Part shown: positions 1 through 7,457 of the stretch, one piece after another | How positions within the stretch are numbered: the stretch's first letter is position 1 | Layout: each line of letters begins with the position of its first letter | IMG/VR virus record: IMGVR_UViG_3300006637_000036 | Location: 1-22,599 of that record | Length of the DNA stretch: 22,599 nt | Direction: 5' to 3' (one strand) | Source of the DNA: a virus | Notes under the pieces: generated by a model | Told to the model about the DNA's origin: nothing | Seen by the model: the letters and a program-made list of their open reading frames with translations, nothing else | The model's database searches: none | Made by a program: the position numbers and the translations under genes

Positions 1-1
1 T

Positions 2-322
2 GAACGTGCATGTCTATCCCTTCTCCAAGAGAAGTATGCTAGATGGGAAGGAGACATTTCCGTTAGACTTATAGAAGAGGAGAGTAAGGAGCTAGTACAT
101 GCGTTGAAGCATGAAAACCATGACGCAATCCTTAAGGAAATATGCGACCTCGTGTACGTAGCTGTGGGCACTGCTGTTGCCAGAGGGTACAACTTTAGTG
201 AGGCCTTTAAGCGAGTGCATAATTCTAATATGTCAAAGCTGGATAATTGCACGGTTAGAGAGGATGGTAAAATTCTCAAGGGGGCCAATTACACGCCTCC
301 TGATTTGAAGGACTGTGTGTAA
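2..322 (+). CDS. MazG-like nucleotide pyrophosphohydrolase (5' partial)
   Basis: The frame is open from the left window edge, so the true start lies outside; the TTG at 104 is only an internal leucine codon. Visible protein: about 106 residues. The MazG/PRA-PH signature EExxE...ExxD is present: RLIEEESKEL is encoded at about 65-94 and KEICDLVYV about 17 residues later. The tail HNSNMSKL and then GKILKGANYTPPDL matches the end of phage MazG-like proteins. Enzymes of this family hydrolyse (d)NTPs to monophosphates using Mg2+ held by those acidic residues. In phages they are thought to adjust nucleotide pools or alarmone levels during infection; that role is family knowledge, not seen here. The TAA stop overlaps the ATG of the next gene (TAATG), suggesting translational coupling. 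Confidence 0.85.
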   Translation, partial: ERACLSLLQEKYARWEGDISVRLIEEESKELVHALKHENHDAILKEICDLVYVAVGTAVARGYNFSEAFKRVHNSNMSKLDNCTVREDGKILKGANYTPPDLKDCV

Positions 323-507
323 TGCCTAAAGTGGAGATTAGCGTTAACGCTAAAGACGCAGTGCAGTTTGGGCTGCGCCCTTTCATTGAACGTCAATACG
401 AAAACATAAAAAGGGCCTGTCCAACTGCTTGCAATTTCTCACATGTTGTGATAGCAGATAACTGGACTGGTGAACACGACATTGTAATCACGTATGATGA
501 AAGCTGA
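322..507 (+). CDS. Small hypothetical protein, 61 residues
   Basis: Not recognised. The ATG overlaps the stop codon of the MazG-like gene and the stop lies 3 nt before the next ATG, so it sits tightly inside a plus-strand operon. The product mixes charged and aromatic residues, with no signal peptide or membrane segment, and looks like a small soluble cytoplasmic protein: a short beta-like start (PKVEISVNAKDAV), a basic helix-like middle (FIERQYENIKRA) with two cysteines nearby, and a C-terminal strand (HDIVITYDES). A minus-strand frame at 393-674 overlaps it but has no operon support. Function unknown. Confidence 0.7.
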   Translation: MPKVEISVNAKDAVQFGLRPFIERQYENIKRACPTACNFSHVVIADNWTGEHDIVITYDES

Positions 508-510
508 GAC

Positions 511-987
511 ATGATTGAGATTGACATCACCGAAGATATGGTGGCTAAAGCATTCCGTAAAGCAAAGGAGATGGGAGAACTACGGCAGTCTATTACTAGA
601 GGAGACGGCAACCTTGCCGGTTTCATTGGTGAACAAGTAGTGTGGCAAATTCTTGGAGGTGAATGGGCTAACACGTATGACTATGACATAATCGCTAAAG
701 ACGGCAGCACAGTTGACGTAAAGACTAAGCGTACTGGCGTTACACCATTGCCGCACTACGATTGCTCAGTGTCAGGCTTGAACGCTAAGCAGAAATGTGA
801 TAAGTATGCCTTCGTGCGTATTCTCAATAACAATACTAAAGCGTGGTACTTAGGCACTATTGATAAAGACGTGTTCTACGAAAACGCCACCTTCATTAAA
901 AAGGGAGAAGTGGACCCTTCAAACAACTTCAAAGCTAAGAGTGATATGTACAATTTAACAATTGCCAAACTCAAGGAACTTGCATAA
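511..987 (+). CDS. PD-(D/E)XK nuclease-like protein
   Basis: 158 residues. The layout fits the PD-(D/E)XK nuclease superfamily: helix with GFIGEQVVWQIL (Glu41), then YDYDII (Asp59), then VDVKTK (Asp69-x-Lys71), then a strand with YAFVRI (99-104). Glu41, Asp59, Asp69 and Lys71 would be the metal and catalytic residues. The spacing Asp59-x9-Asp-x-Lys is normal for the fold. Phages use such enzymes for host DNA degradation, Holliday junction resolution or genome processing; which applies cannot be told here. It is not clearly T7 gp3. The ATG follows the previous stop by 3 nt, and its TAA overlaps the next ATG. The fold call is by motif only; specific activity is open. Confidence 0.65.
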   Translation: MIEIDITEDMVAKAFRKAKEMGELRQSITRGDGNLAGFIGEQVVWQILGGEWANTYDYDIIAKDGSTVDVKTKRTGVTPLPHYDCSVSGLNAKQKCDKYAFVRILNNNTKAWYLGTIDKDVFYENATFIKKGEVDPSNNFKAKSDMYNLTIAKLKELA

Positions 988-1190
988 TGGCACGAAGCGC
1001 ATTTTACTACGATAAGTACAGCCTTCCTCCGCTGCGTAATCAATTCAAGGCCGGGTACCTTGCGTATAAAAGCCCCTATCTTAAGAGGCTAAATGGTGCA
1101 ACTATTATTGTGACTGCTAATCCATATCCAGAGGGCACTATGCAACATAAGGAATGGCAACGTGGGTACGACCACGCATACTTTAATTAG
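987..1190 (+). CDS. Small protein with Rmf/CrpP-like pattern, 67 residues
   Basis: The start ATG overlaps the upstream stop (TAATG). The pattern FKAGYLAYKSP...NPYPEGT...EWQRGYDHAY resembles the short Rmf/CrpP-type proteins, in which a G-x-x-A helix is followed by an NPY or CPY turn and a W-x-x-GY/GW-x-x-A helix. Rmf makes ribosomes dimerise and hibernate; phage members of this pattern have no settled role. It is the last gene of the plus-strand operon and ends 4 nt inside the convergent minus-strand gene (1432-1187), with no terminator visible between them. The reading frame is well supported by operon structure; the family link rests on a short pattern and is tentative. Confidence 0.6.
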   Translation: MARSAFYYDKYSLPPLRNQFKAGYLAYKSPYLKRLNGATIIVTANPYPEGTMQHKEWQRGYDHAYFN

Positions 1191-1432
1191 GACTCTAGAA
1201 ATTTAACAACGCTTTTACCGAACACCCCTAAGGCCACGCCAACGGCCCCAGTTGTGCCAGCTAACCACACAAGTACGCGCTCAGCGCCTTTGCGTTCACA
1301 TAGAGCTTTCTCTATAGTAGCCAGCCTACTTGTGTTTTTAGACTGGCCTTCTTTTAGGGCGGTAACGGCGCCAGTTAAATTAACTATGGCCTCCCCTATT
1401 TTACCTAATTCTCGTTCGTAACTATCCGTCAT
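1187..1432 (-). CDS. XhlA/holin-like small membrane protein
   Basis: 81 residues. The N-terminal half is helical and charged (KIGEAIVNLTGAVTALKEG, then SRLATIEKAL), and one hydrophobic segment follows near residues 53-72 (VLVWLAGTTGAVGVALGVFG), then a short basic/acidic tail. This plan, a coiled-coil followed by one C-terminal membrane helix, matches phage XhlA-type (haemolysin/holin-associated) proteins. It lies at the distal end of the virion block, after the tailspike, where podoviruses often keep lysis genes; no endolysin is next to it. A purine-rich ribosome site (GGGGGAGGG) lies immediately before the ATG, closer than usual. The stop overlaps the convergent plus-strand gene by 4 nt. A membrane role is likely; holin activity is an inference. 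Confidence 0.6.
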   Translation of the reverse strand: MTDSYERELGKIGEAIVNLTGAVTALKEGQSKNTSRLATIEKALCERKGAERVLVWLAGTTGAVGVALGVFGKSVVKFLES

Positions 1433-1470
1433 ACCCTCCCCCGAGCCGAACTAACGCCGGCCTTCTGTTG

Positions 1471-2472
1471 TTAGATTGCCGTGATCGTGCCGGTGCCGGT
1501 TTTCACCGGAGTCCCATCATCGCCATCATTCGTAAACCCGCTCGACAGCATGTCTGTCCCGCGCATGGCGATGTCTGGCGTCGCGCCGAGGGTCGTGATA
1601 ACAACCGACATGTCTTGGAGACCCCTGTTGTAGAGCGTTTGTTGTGTCGCGGTCAGCGACGCATCAAGATAGTTTTCCATGTCGAACACGAACCGCTCCA
1701 TTTGACCGGAGATGCCTACGGTGCCATTCGACGTAGAGCCAATACGGAGGTCGGTCATACTGCCGTTGTCGATGTAGGAATAATCGCCTGCGATCATGTC
1801 GATTGGCGAATTGGCGACAAGATAGTGTGGCGTAGCAGAGTCAGCCGTCAGGAAATTGTCAGGGTCCAGCAGCCACGCTTCGTTGATCGTGGATCGGGCC
1901 AGAGACCGACGAGCGAGAGGCATGACGACGCCCGCTTCGTGCAGGTGCATGGAATATTGATCAGGCAAAGTGCCGCCAGTCCCATGCGTGACGCCCGTCT
2001 TCTTCCAGTAGTTGCCTATGTTCGCGCCGCTAACGCCCTCAAGCGGTTGGCCCACGGCGTTCTCGACCGTATCTGTGCATTGCGTCCAGCCGGTCAAAGC
2101 GGCCTGCCCGCTAAAGACTGGTGTCTCGCCGTTGTAGGCATAGAACTTCAGCGCAGACGAGCGAAGCGTATCACCAAAGTCGAAGTAGTCCTCGGCGTAG
2201 GTGCCGCCGCGAACGCCGACCGTTCCGCCTGCCGTGCCGCTGACGGCTTTAATCTTCGCCATCGAGGCGTAGGGATTGCCTACGGAACCGTCGCCAGTTG
2301 TATCGTTGCCCGTGGGAGAAATGTAATAGTCGAACGACGTGCCGTAGTTGGTCCCGAGGGGGCCGTAGGTTATGGAAAGAGGCGGCGTACCACCACTTCC
2401 AACGGACAACGACATGAGGCTGACACCGGTGCGGATGCCGTACAGACGGCGGAGACGGTCAGCCCTACTCAT
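1471..2472 (-). CDS. Tailspike-like receptor-binding protein
   Basis: 333 residues. From about residue 47, FDYYISPTGNDTTGDGSVGN is followed by PYASMAKI and repeated short GG/GT turns (GGTVGVRGGTYAEDYFDFGD). This is the entry into right-handed beta-helix (pectate-lyase-like) tailspikes, which bind and sometimes cleave surface polysaccharide. The first 45 residues, with a basic start (RADRLRRLYGIRTG), could be a virion adaptor. The protein is short for a trimeric tailspike and ends in a GTPVKTGTGTITAI strand, so it may be truncated or be a non-enzymatic receptor-binding domain. Its DNA is distinctly G+C rich (37 of 60 bases G+C at 2041-2100), with a sharp change near 2470, pointing to horizontal acquisition. 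The ATG follows the preceding stop by 2 nt. No catalytic residues can be assigned. Confidence 0.7.
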   Translation of the reverse strand: MSRADRLRRLYGIRTGVSLMSLSVGSGGTPPLSITYGPLGTNYGTSFDYYISPTGNDTTGDGSVGNPYASMAKIKAVSGTAGGTVGVRGGTYAEDYFDFGDTLRSSALKFYAYNGETPVFSGQAALTGWTQCTDTVENAVGQPLEGVSGANIGNYWKKTGVTHGTGGTLPDQYSMHLHEAGVVMPLARRSLARSTINEAWLLDPDNFLTADSATPHYLVANSPIDMIAGDYSYIDNGSMTDLRIGSTSNGTVGISGQMERFVFDMENYLDASLTATQQTLYNRGLQDMSVVITTLGATPDIAMRGTDMLSSGFTNDGDDGTPVKTGTGTITAI

Positions 2473-2474
2473 TA

Positions 2475-2870
2475 TTATTTAAACCCTACAGTAGCAATCA
2501 CATCAATATTAGCCCCAGTACCAGCAGTAAGGTATGGCCGGATAAGGTCAGGAAGCGTAGAGATAGAGTGCATAAAGGAGGCACCACTGGTGTGCGTAAT
2601 AGCAGTGCCGGTTTCATCTTTCAAAGCAGTCCATGTAGTGCCGTTATCATTGCTGCCTTGAGTCGTCACGTCACCACTAGTCCCATAGCTAGTGCCGATA
2701 ATCTGAAAAACGGTATCAACAATATCCCCGCCGCATTGAATGGCTTCAATCGTGTCTGCTGAAGTAACCAAACCGTCCCACCAATAACGCCGGGAAGTAA
2801 TGCGGCCAACTTGAGTGGTGGCAGTGTTAATAGGGATAGCGTAGTTAGAGTCGCCAGTGTACGGCTTCAT
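2475..2870 (-). CDS. Small beta-rich virion protein, 131 residues
   Basis: Not matched to a named family. The product is rich in Thr, Gly and Ser with alternating hydrophobics (TTQVGRITSRRYWWDGLV, DVTTQGSNDNGTTWTAL) and ends SISTLPDLIRPYLTAGTGAN followed by a short strand. The SNDNGTTW and IRPYLTAGTGA elements are typical of small beta-sandwich phage proteins that decorate heads or join fibres. It sits between an HNH protein and the tailspike-like gene. The stop is 2 nt from the tailspike ATG, so the two are probably co-translated. The ribosome site is weak. A structural role is inferred from composition and place. Confidence 0.6.
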   Translation of the reverse strand: MKPYTGDSNYAIPINTATTQVGRITSRRYWWDGLVTSADTIEAIQCGGDIVDTVFQIIGTSYGTSGDVTTQGSNDNGTTWTALKDETGTAITHTSGASFMHSISTLPDLIRPYLTAGTGANIDVIATVGFK

Positions 2871-2884
2871 AGTAATGGTGGCCC

Positions 2885-3133
2885 TTAGTTTTTACCTCTC
2901 TTGGGTTGTTTAATACGATTAGCGCGCTTGGACACAACCTTTAAGTTGCCAGCACTATTATTGCGCGGATTCATGTCCTTATGATCCACCTCTTTACCGT
3001 CACCTTTTTTAACTAGGCCCTTCTTCATCATCTTAGCACGTGCAGCATTACGGGACGCACGAGCCTTTAACTGCGCTGGAGTACCACCGTAGTCTGCGTA
3101 TTCTTTCTTGTAATTACGCGGCCTAGGTGCCAA
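2885..3133 (-). CDS. Small HNH-endonuclease-family protein (TTG start)
   Basis: 82 basic residues. The end of the protein, KGDGKEVDHKDMNPRNNS followed by AGNLKVVSKRANR, is the HNH_3-type motif of phage homing-style nucleases: Asp-His, then the NN pair, then N-R in place of the last His. The start YKKEYADYGGTPAQLKARAS and then NAARAKMM is shared by a family of very small phage HNH proteins. The start is TTG at 3133, read with GAGG six bases upstream; the coding region overlaps the end of the 120-residue gene by 11 nt. It may be a freestanding HNH nicking enzyme, for example aiding packaging or acting as a mobile element, or an inactive relic; the sequence does not decide. Confidence 0.7.
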   Translation of the reverse strand: MAPRPRNYKKEYADYGGTPAQLKARASRNAARAKMMKKGLVKKGDGKEVDHKDMNPRNNSAGNLKVVSKRANRIKQPKRGKN

Positions 3134-3485
3134 GGGGACCTCTAGCTACGCCAAAGTATTCTTTAATGACACCGGTCATGGCTACAGTATTTGCTGTAGC
3201 GACAGTCATGACAATTTGGTCGCCTGCCTCTAGAACCATAAGTATACTATCCATTACTGTTAAAGAGTCCTTTCCGGGAACACTTCCCACGTATACGTTA
3301 TGGTACTCTGTATGACTCGCATGATACTGCTCAATCAGAATAGAATCAGGCCCCACTGTGTCGTTAGATAAAATCATAGACACTAGAACTGCTGTATTAT
3401 TGGCTGGGCATGTGTATACAACTTCCCGACTTGTAGTTGTCGGCTGAAGAAATATAGATCGCAGCTTGTAAGTGTCGTCTCTCAT
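3123..3485 (-). CDS. Beta-sandwich virion protein, 120 residues
   Basis: The protein runs as alternating strands: REVVYTCPANNTAVLVSMIL, SILIEQYH, a central turn (GSVPGKDSLTVMDS), then ILMVLEAGDQIVMTVATA. The string L-E-A-G-D-Q-I is common to small phage proteins with an immunoglobulin- or jelly-roll-like fold that attach to the virion. It is the first gene after the 1302-residue internal protein, behind a possible promoter (3518-3545), and is followed by overlapping HNH and tail genes. An AAAGGG ribosome site lies 5-6 nt before the ATG. The exact virion position is unknown. Confidence 0.6.
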   Translation of the reverse strand: MRDDTYKLRSIFLQPTTTSREVVYTCPANNTAVLVSMILSNDTVGPDSILIEQYHASHTEYHNVYVGSVPGKDSLTVMDSILMVLEAGDQIVMTVATANTVAMTGVIKEYFGVARGPLGT

Positions 3486-3517
3486 TTGGCCCTTTAGAAT
3501 TGAGTACTACTGGCTTG

Positions 3518-3545
3518 GTTGTACATAAATACGCTCTAATGTCAA
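3518..3545 (-). promoter_or_regulatory. Putative sigma70-type promoter
   Basis: On the minus strand a perfect -35 hexamer TTGACA (3545-3540) is followed by a 16-nt spacer and TACAAC (3523-3518), four of six matches to TATAAT. It begins 3 nt after the stop of the 1302-residue gene, in a 63-nt gap, and points at the genes for the small structural proteins and tailspike. Its build (TTGACATT, 16-nt spacer, placement just after a stop) repeats that of the promoter before the capsid gene. Confidence 0.45.
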
Positions 3546-3548
3546 GAA

Positions 3549-6500
3549 TTATTTAGGCTTCCTTATGCTTTGTAGGTCTTTAGCTATAGCTGCCCCAATA
3601 CCGTACAGGCCTAAATTCTCTGTAGTGTTGCCTTTTCCGTACAACACCAGCTTCTCTAGATCAGTTGGGGCGTAATCGTTATTCTCAAACACATACCGCT
3701 GAAGTCTCTCTTTGTACTTCTTCATCTCTAGATCGGCCAGCGCACGATATTCCTTAGTTGCGCCTAGCCAAGTCGCTCGGGCGAATGGGCCCGTGTACTC
3801 GTTGTAACGTGCACGAATCAATTCCAACTCTTTATTCAGAATACTGTTCTTGTCTCGTCGTATGTCACTACTATTGGCTTTGTAATTGTCAAACTCAGTC
3901 TGTAGCTTTTCTGCCTTATCAACCGCCGCAGCCGCAGCATGTAACTCAGCGTATTCTCTAGCGTGGCGTTTAAGGAAGCGAACTCTCTCGTTAAGGCGGG
4001 TTTTCTTATCCGCGTCGGGTAACTCAAGGTACGTAGGGTCCTTTAGCAATTGGGAGCCTACTACTTCTATAGCAGGCGCTAGGTTTTGATTAATGTAGTC
4101 GTCAACTATAGGCTCCCCAGAAGCAGGGATAACTTCAAATTCAGTCAGGCCTAAGCGCAAATACTCCTTAGCTACTTCTGACTCACGGGGCATAGTGGCC
4201 GCACCTGTAAGCTGCTTAATCAGGCCACCGCTGACACGGGGCCCTGAAGTAAGCCCTGTATGTGCAATAGGCTGGTCTAAATCCCCACCCGGAAAATTCT
4301 TCTTTATGGTATTCCAAAACATTTCTTTTCCGCGCTCAACACTGCCGCTGCTTTCAAGGATGTTAGAGTCTCTAGCGTAGGCCATTTCCTTATCTACAAT
4401 GGAGACAATATCCTTAACCGTTCGGGGAATGGCTAGTGTGCCGCCGAGTAACTCTCCAAAAAACTTCCCGATGGCCTCGCCTGTATTTTCATCCGTACTG
4501 TCTTCTGACGCTATGGCGTCAAACACTCGATCAAGTATAATCGGCTGTAGCCCACTTCTACTATTGATGCCTATTACCGTCTTAAGGGTTTCCCATGACT
4601 TAAGAGCGGGGCCATTTCCCTCTTTATCTCGACTATGCCATTTAATAGCTAAATCAGCCACAGCAAGATACTGAGCAAAAGGAAATAGAGACCGCGCATC
4701 TTGTCCATCCAAGTCGTACCATTCCGTGTCTAGGTGCTGTGATCTATACCACATAGCGCCTCCCAAAGCTATGGTTCCGATAGTTCCCTCTGCTACAGAT
4801 TTAGCAAATTGCTCTTTAGTATGAGAGACTTCTCTTCTTAGGGCTGTAGCGATCCCTGCTTGTGTGAATTTAACTATGGGGTCTACGGGACTGTAACGCA
4901 TCTGCCACGCAAGAGCATTGTACATAAACCTCGGAAAAGGAACTGCCATAGAGCTAATAGGAGAAGTCTTATTAACAGCGTCAATTAAAGCTTTGCCTAT
5001 TCCGTGTGCTTCCTTGTTAGGCGTATATGCAAACGTATCCTTCAGAGAAGCATCTACTGCCTTGCGAAGGTGCTTACTATCCATTTTCATGCCAGACGCA
5101 ACAAACTTCTCAAGACTTATGGGGTTTTTTATAGACGCGTCGCTTTGTGTTCTAATAAGAGTGCGATTTACCTCAGCTACGAATCTCGCCCTACGATAAA
5201 AGCCGTCCGTTACAATGTTAAAGTGGTTGGCCATACGCACAAGTTTGGAAACTTCATCCGCGCCAGCCTCCTGCATTTGTCGGACTACCGCCTGACTAAG
5301 TTTAGGATTGCCCGATAGTATTTCTTCAAACATACTACGGGTCTTAGTGTCGTTAACTAGTGCCCCAACAACAGCAAATGTGTCTCTATACCAGTCGCCT
5401 AATGCCTGTTTGGTTTGTCCCTTCTGGAGAGCCCTGCCCCCGTAAATGTACGCATTTTCAAGCGCTGCGGCGGCCGTACCAAAGGTCAAGGAGCCCGCAG
5501 AACCAAGTACGTTTCTAACAGTAGTGGCAAAGCCACTAGTCAAAAGGGCTACTTTGTTTTGAGTTAACCATTTTGCCCTATGCCACCACCCCCTTGCCTC
5601 TTTGGCGCTAGGTTCATACTTTTCAAGGTGTACGCCAAGGGCTTTAGACAACTCATCTGGGACTAAAGTAAAGCGCTTAGCCGTTTTACCTGCTTGACTT
5701 GCTGCGCCCCCTTCTCCAGCAAGCCCTCTGCCCATTTTGCTCATGCCCTCTTTAAAACTGCTCTCAAGCAATCCGGGGTTATGCTTTAGTATTTGCGCCA
5801 TAGTTACAAAAGTATCAGTGCTAATATTGGCAGTGGATAAAACTCTCTCAAGGGTGTCTACATTCACCTTATCCCAATGAACCGTATCGCCACCAGCAAT
5901 GTCTTTAATAAAGTCAGCTACTGCGTGCATAAGAGGCTTGTTAGTCTTAGCGGCTTCACTATACTTAAGCGTGGCATTAAAAATGACATCCGCCTGAGGG
6001 TCAAACGCAAGACCTACAGCTCGTGCCGTCTTCATTTGATCCATTAATACTTGCTGAGAAGAGGACGCTATGTGGTAAGAAGCCGCTGCTAAATGCTGCC
6101 TAAGTACGGCTTCTTGCGCTTCTTCCCCTAACATTTCAACATCTGCTACTTGCTTCAACAGTCGCTCAACTGGCCCACCAATGCCCGCGTCAGGGGAGGG
6201 ATCAACGCCTGCTCGGAACTCCTCGACTCTCTTCAAAAGGTTTATGGCTTCTTTGTCTCCATAAGACGCGGCCTCTTTAACGTTAATATCGTGCAGAGAG
6301 CCTCTATACGGATCGACAACGGCTGCCTCTTTTACAGGCTTAAGATTGTAAAACTCTTTAGCTGTGTCCAGCTTCTTCATAAATACTTTCTTAGCGCCGA
6401 GAGCCGTTGTACCTCCCCCAAGAACTGCGCCTACACCAGTCTGTAGGGCAATGTCGCCAATGTCATATTCAAGTTTATTACGGTCGGAAGTAGGATCGTA

Positions 6501-7457
6501 GATACCAGTCTTAGGGTCAATGTAAGCCGCCCGCTCAGCAGCCTGATTTGCTAGTTCGATGCCTCCAGAACCAGCGCCTTCGACTACGCCAACCCATGCA
6601 GCTTGTTTCATGACCCTCTTACGCACATATGCCTTAAGGGCGGCTTCAGTAACTTCCTTAAGTAAAATCTTAGTAGCTGCGCCACCCACACCGCCCGTAG
6701 CAATAGCCGCTGCGGCACTAAAGAGATTTGTAGGATCAAGAACTCCAGCAAGAGCATAATCTTTAATCGACGATAGGGCGCTAAGGACGGACTGATCCGA
6801 AATGTTTGGAACATCTTCCTCAAATACGCGCATAGCAGCGCCTACAAGTTTTGCATTGTCTTCATCGGCCCCATACAAATTATACGTATCGCGCCCCGCT
6901 GTTCCTATGTTGGATTTACTCCATCTCATGTGAGTAGCAAAATCAGCGGCAAAATCTTCGTCTGATTGCCCTTCTTGCTGTTTAGTCCCATTAAGGGTGT
7001 AAAAAGCCCTACGAATAATGCGCATTTTTTCAGGGTCAATTACAATTTTAGAATAGCGGTCGTCGGTCGTAGGTTCCGTTGACGCAGGCCTGTCAAATTT
7101 ATAATTGTCTGCAAGTACCGGATCGTCCGTAGGCTGAGAAGCATCATCCGAAATAGGGGCGTCTTCAGTTACTTGCTCATCAGTAGAAGATGCTTGCTTA
7201 TATTGCCGCATACCTGCATCTGGCAAGTCAAGAACGGGAGGTGTGTAATCATCTTCTACAGGAACCTCCTCAGAAGAAGACACGTAGTCCCCTATAACGG
7301 GCGGCACATACTCGTCTTCTGAGGCTACCTCTTCTACTGCTTGCAGACCGTCTGTTGATGGGACTGCCGGCAAGTCTAGAACAGGAGGAGTGTAATCGTC
7401 TTCCTCCTCTTCATTAACGTACGGGTCCACAGATAGAAGTGTGTTGTTACTGGGCAT
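3549..7457 (-). CDS. Large internal virion / DNA-ejection protein
   Basis: 1302 residues from the ATG at 7457, which has AAGGTG a few bases upstream; a GTG two codons earlier is a poorer start. The first 80 residues are acidic with three copies of an E-D-x-Y-x-P-P-V motif (about 19-30, 47-56, 68-79). Glycine/alanine-rich hydrophobic stretches follow at about 247-266, 284-300 and 337-356, another near 631-660 (ALLTSGFATTVRNVLGSAGS) and one near 888-903 (GTIGTIALGGAMWYRS). The C-terminal 250 residues are charged and helical. The LTSxxxTxxRN string occurs in large phage virion proteins. By size, hydrophobic segments and place it corresponds to T7 gp16-type core protein that would help DNA cross the envelope. 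No lytic transglycosylase motif was found. It overlaps the 519-residue gene by 11 nt. Confidence 0.65.
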   Translation of the reverse strand: MPSNNTLLSVDPYVNEEEEDDYTPPVLDLPAVPSTDGLQAVEEVASEDEYVPPVIGDYVSSSEEVPVEDDYTPPVLDLPDAGMRQYKQASSTDEQVTEDAPISDDASQPTDDPVLADNYKFDRPASTEPTTDDRYSKIVIDPEKMRIIRRAFYTLNGTKQQEGQSDEDFAADFATHMRWSKSNIGTAGRDTYNLYGADEDNAKLVGAAMRVFEEDVPNISDQSVLSALSSIKDYALAGVLDPTNLFSAAAAIATGGVGGAATKILLKEVTEAALKAYVRKRVMKQAAWVGVVEGAGSGGIELANQAAERAAYIDPKTGIYDPTSDRNKLEYDIGDIALQTGVGAVLGGGTTALGAKKVFMKKLDTAKEFYNLKPVKEAAVVDPYRGSLHDINVKEAASYGDKEAINLLKRVEEFRAGVDPSPDAGIGGPVERLLKQVADVEMLGEEAQEAVLRQHLAAASYHIASSSQQVLMDQMKTARAVGLAFDPQADVIFNATLKYSEAAKTNKPLMHAVADFIKDIAGGDTVHWDKVNVDTLERVLSTANISTDTFVTMAQILKHNPGLLESSFKEGMSKMGRGLAGEGGAASQAGKTAKRFTLVPDELSKALGVHLEKYEPSAKEARGWWHRAKWLTQNKVALLTSGFATTVRNVLGSAGSLTFGTAAAALENAYIYGGRALQKGQTKQALGDWYRDTFAVVGALVNDTKTRSMFEEILSGNPKLSQAVVRQMQEAGADEVSKLVRMANHFNIVTDGFYRRARFVAEVNRTLIRTQSDASIKNPISLEKFVASGMKMDSKHLRKAVDASLKDTFAYTPNKEAHGIGKALIDAVNKTSPISSMAVPFPRFMYNALAWQMRYSPVDPIVKFTQAGIATALRREVSHTKEQFAKSVAEGTIGTIALGGAMWYRSQHLDTEWYDLDGQDARSLFPFAQYLAVADLAIKWHSRDKEGNGPALKSWETLKTVIGINSRSGLQPIILDRVFDAIASEDSTDENTGEAIGKFFGELLGGTLAIPRTVKDIVSIVDKEMAYARDSNILESSGSVERGKEMFWNTIKKNFPGGDLDQPIAHTGLTSGPRVSGGLIKQLTGAATMPRESEVAKEYLRLGLTEFEVIPASGEPIVDDYINQNLAPAIEVVGSQLLKDPTYLELPDADKKTRLNERVRFLKRHAREYAELHAAAAAVDKAEKLQTEFDNYKANSSDIRRDKNSILNKELELIRARYNEYTGPFARATWLGATKEYRALADLEMKKYKERLQRYVFENNDYAPTDLEKLVLYGKGNTTENLGLYGIGAAIAKDLQSIRKPK

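Noticed and set aside
1440-1470. Short GCCG/CGGC hairpin before the XhlA-like gene
   Set aside because: Only about four pairs and no U run; too weak to call a terminator.
1468-2661. Plus-strand open frame of 397 codons
   Set aside because: It lies opposite the tailspike and the 131-residue gene; Arg/Val/Ala-rich with no family match. The long frame results from the high G+C of that DNA.
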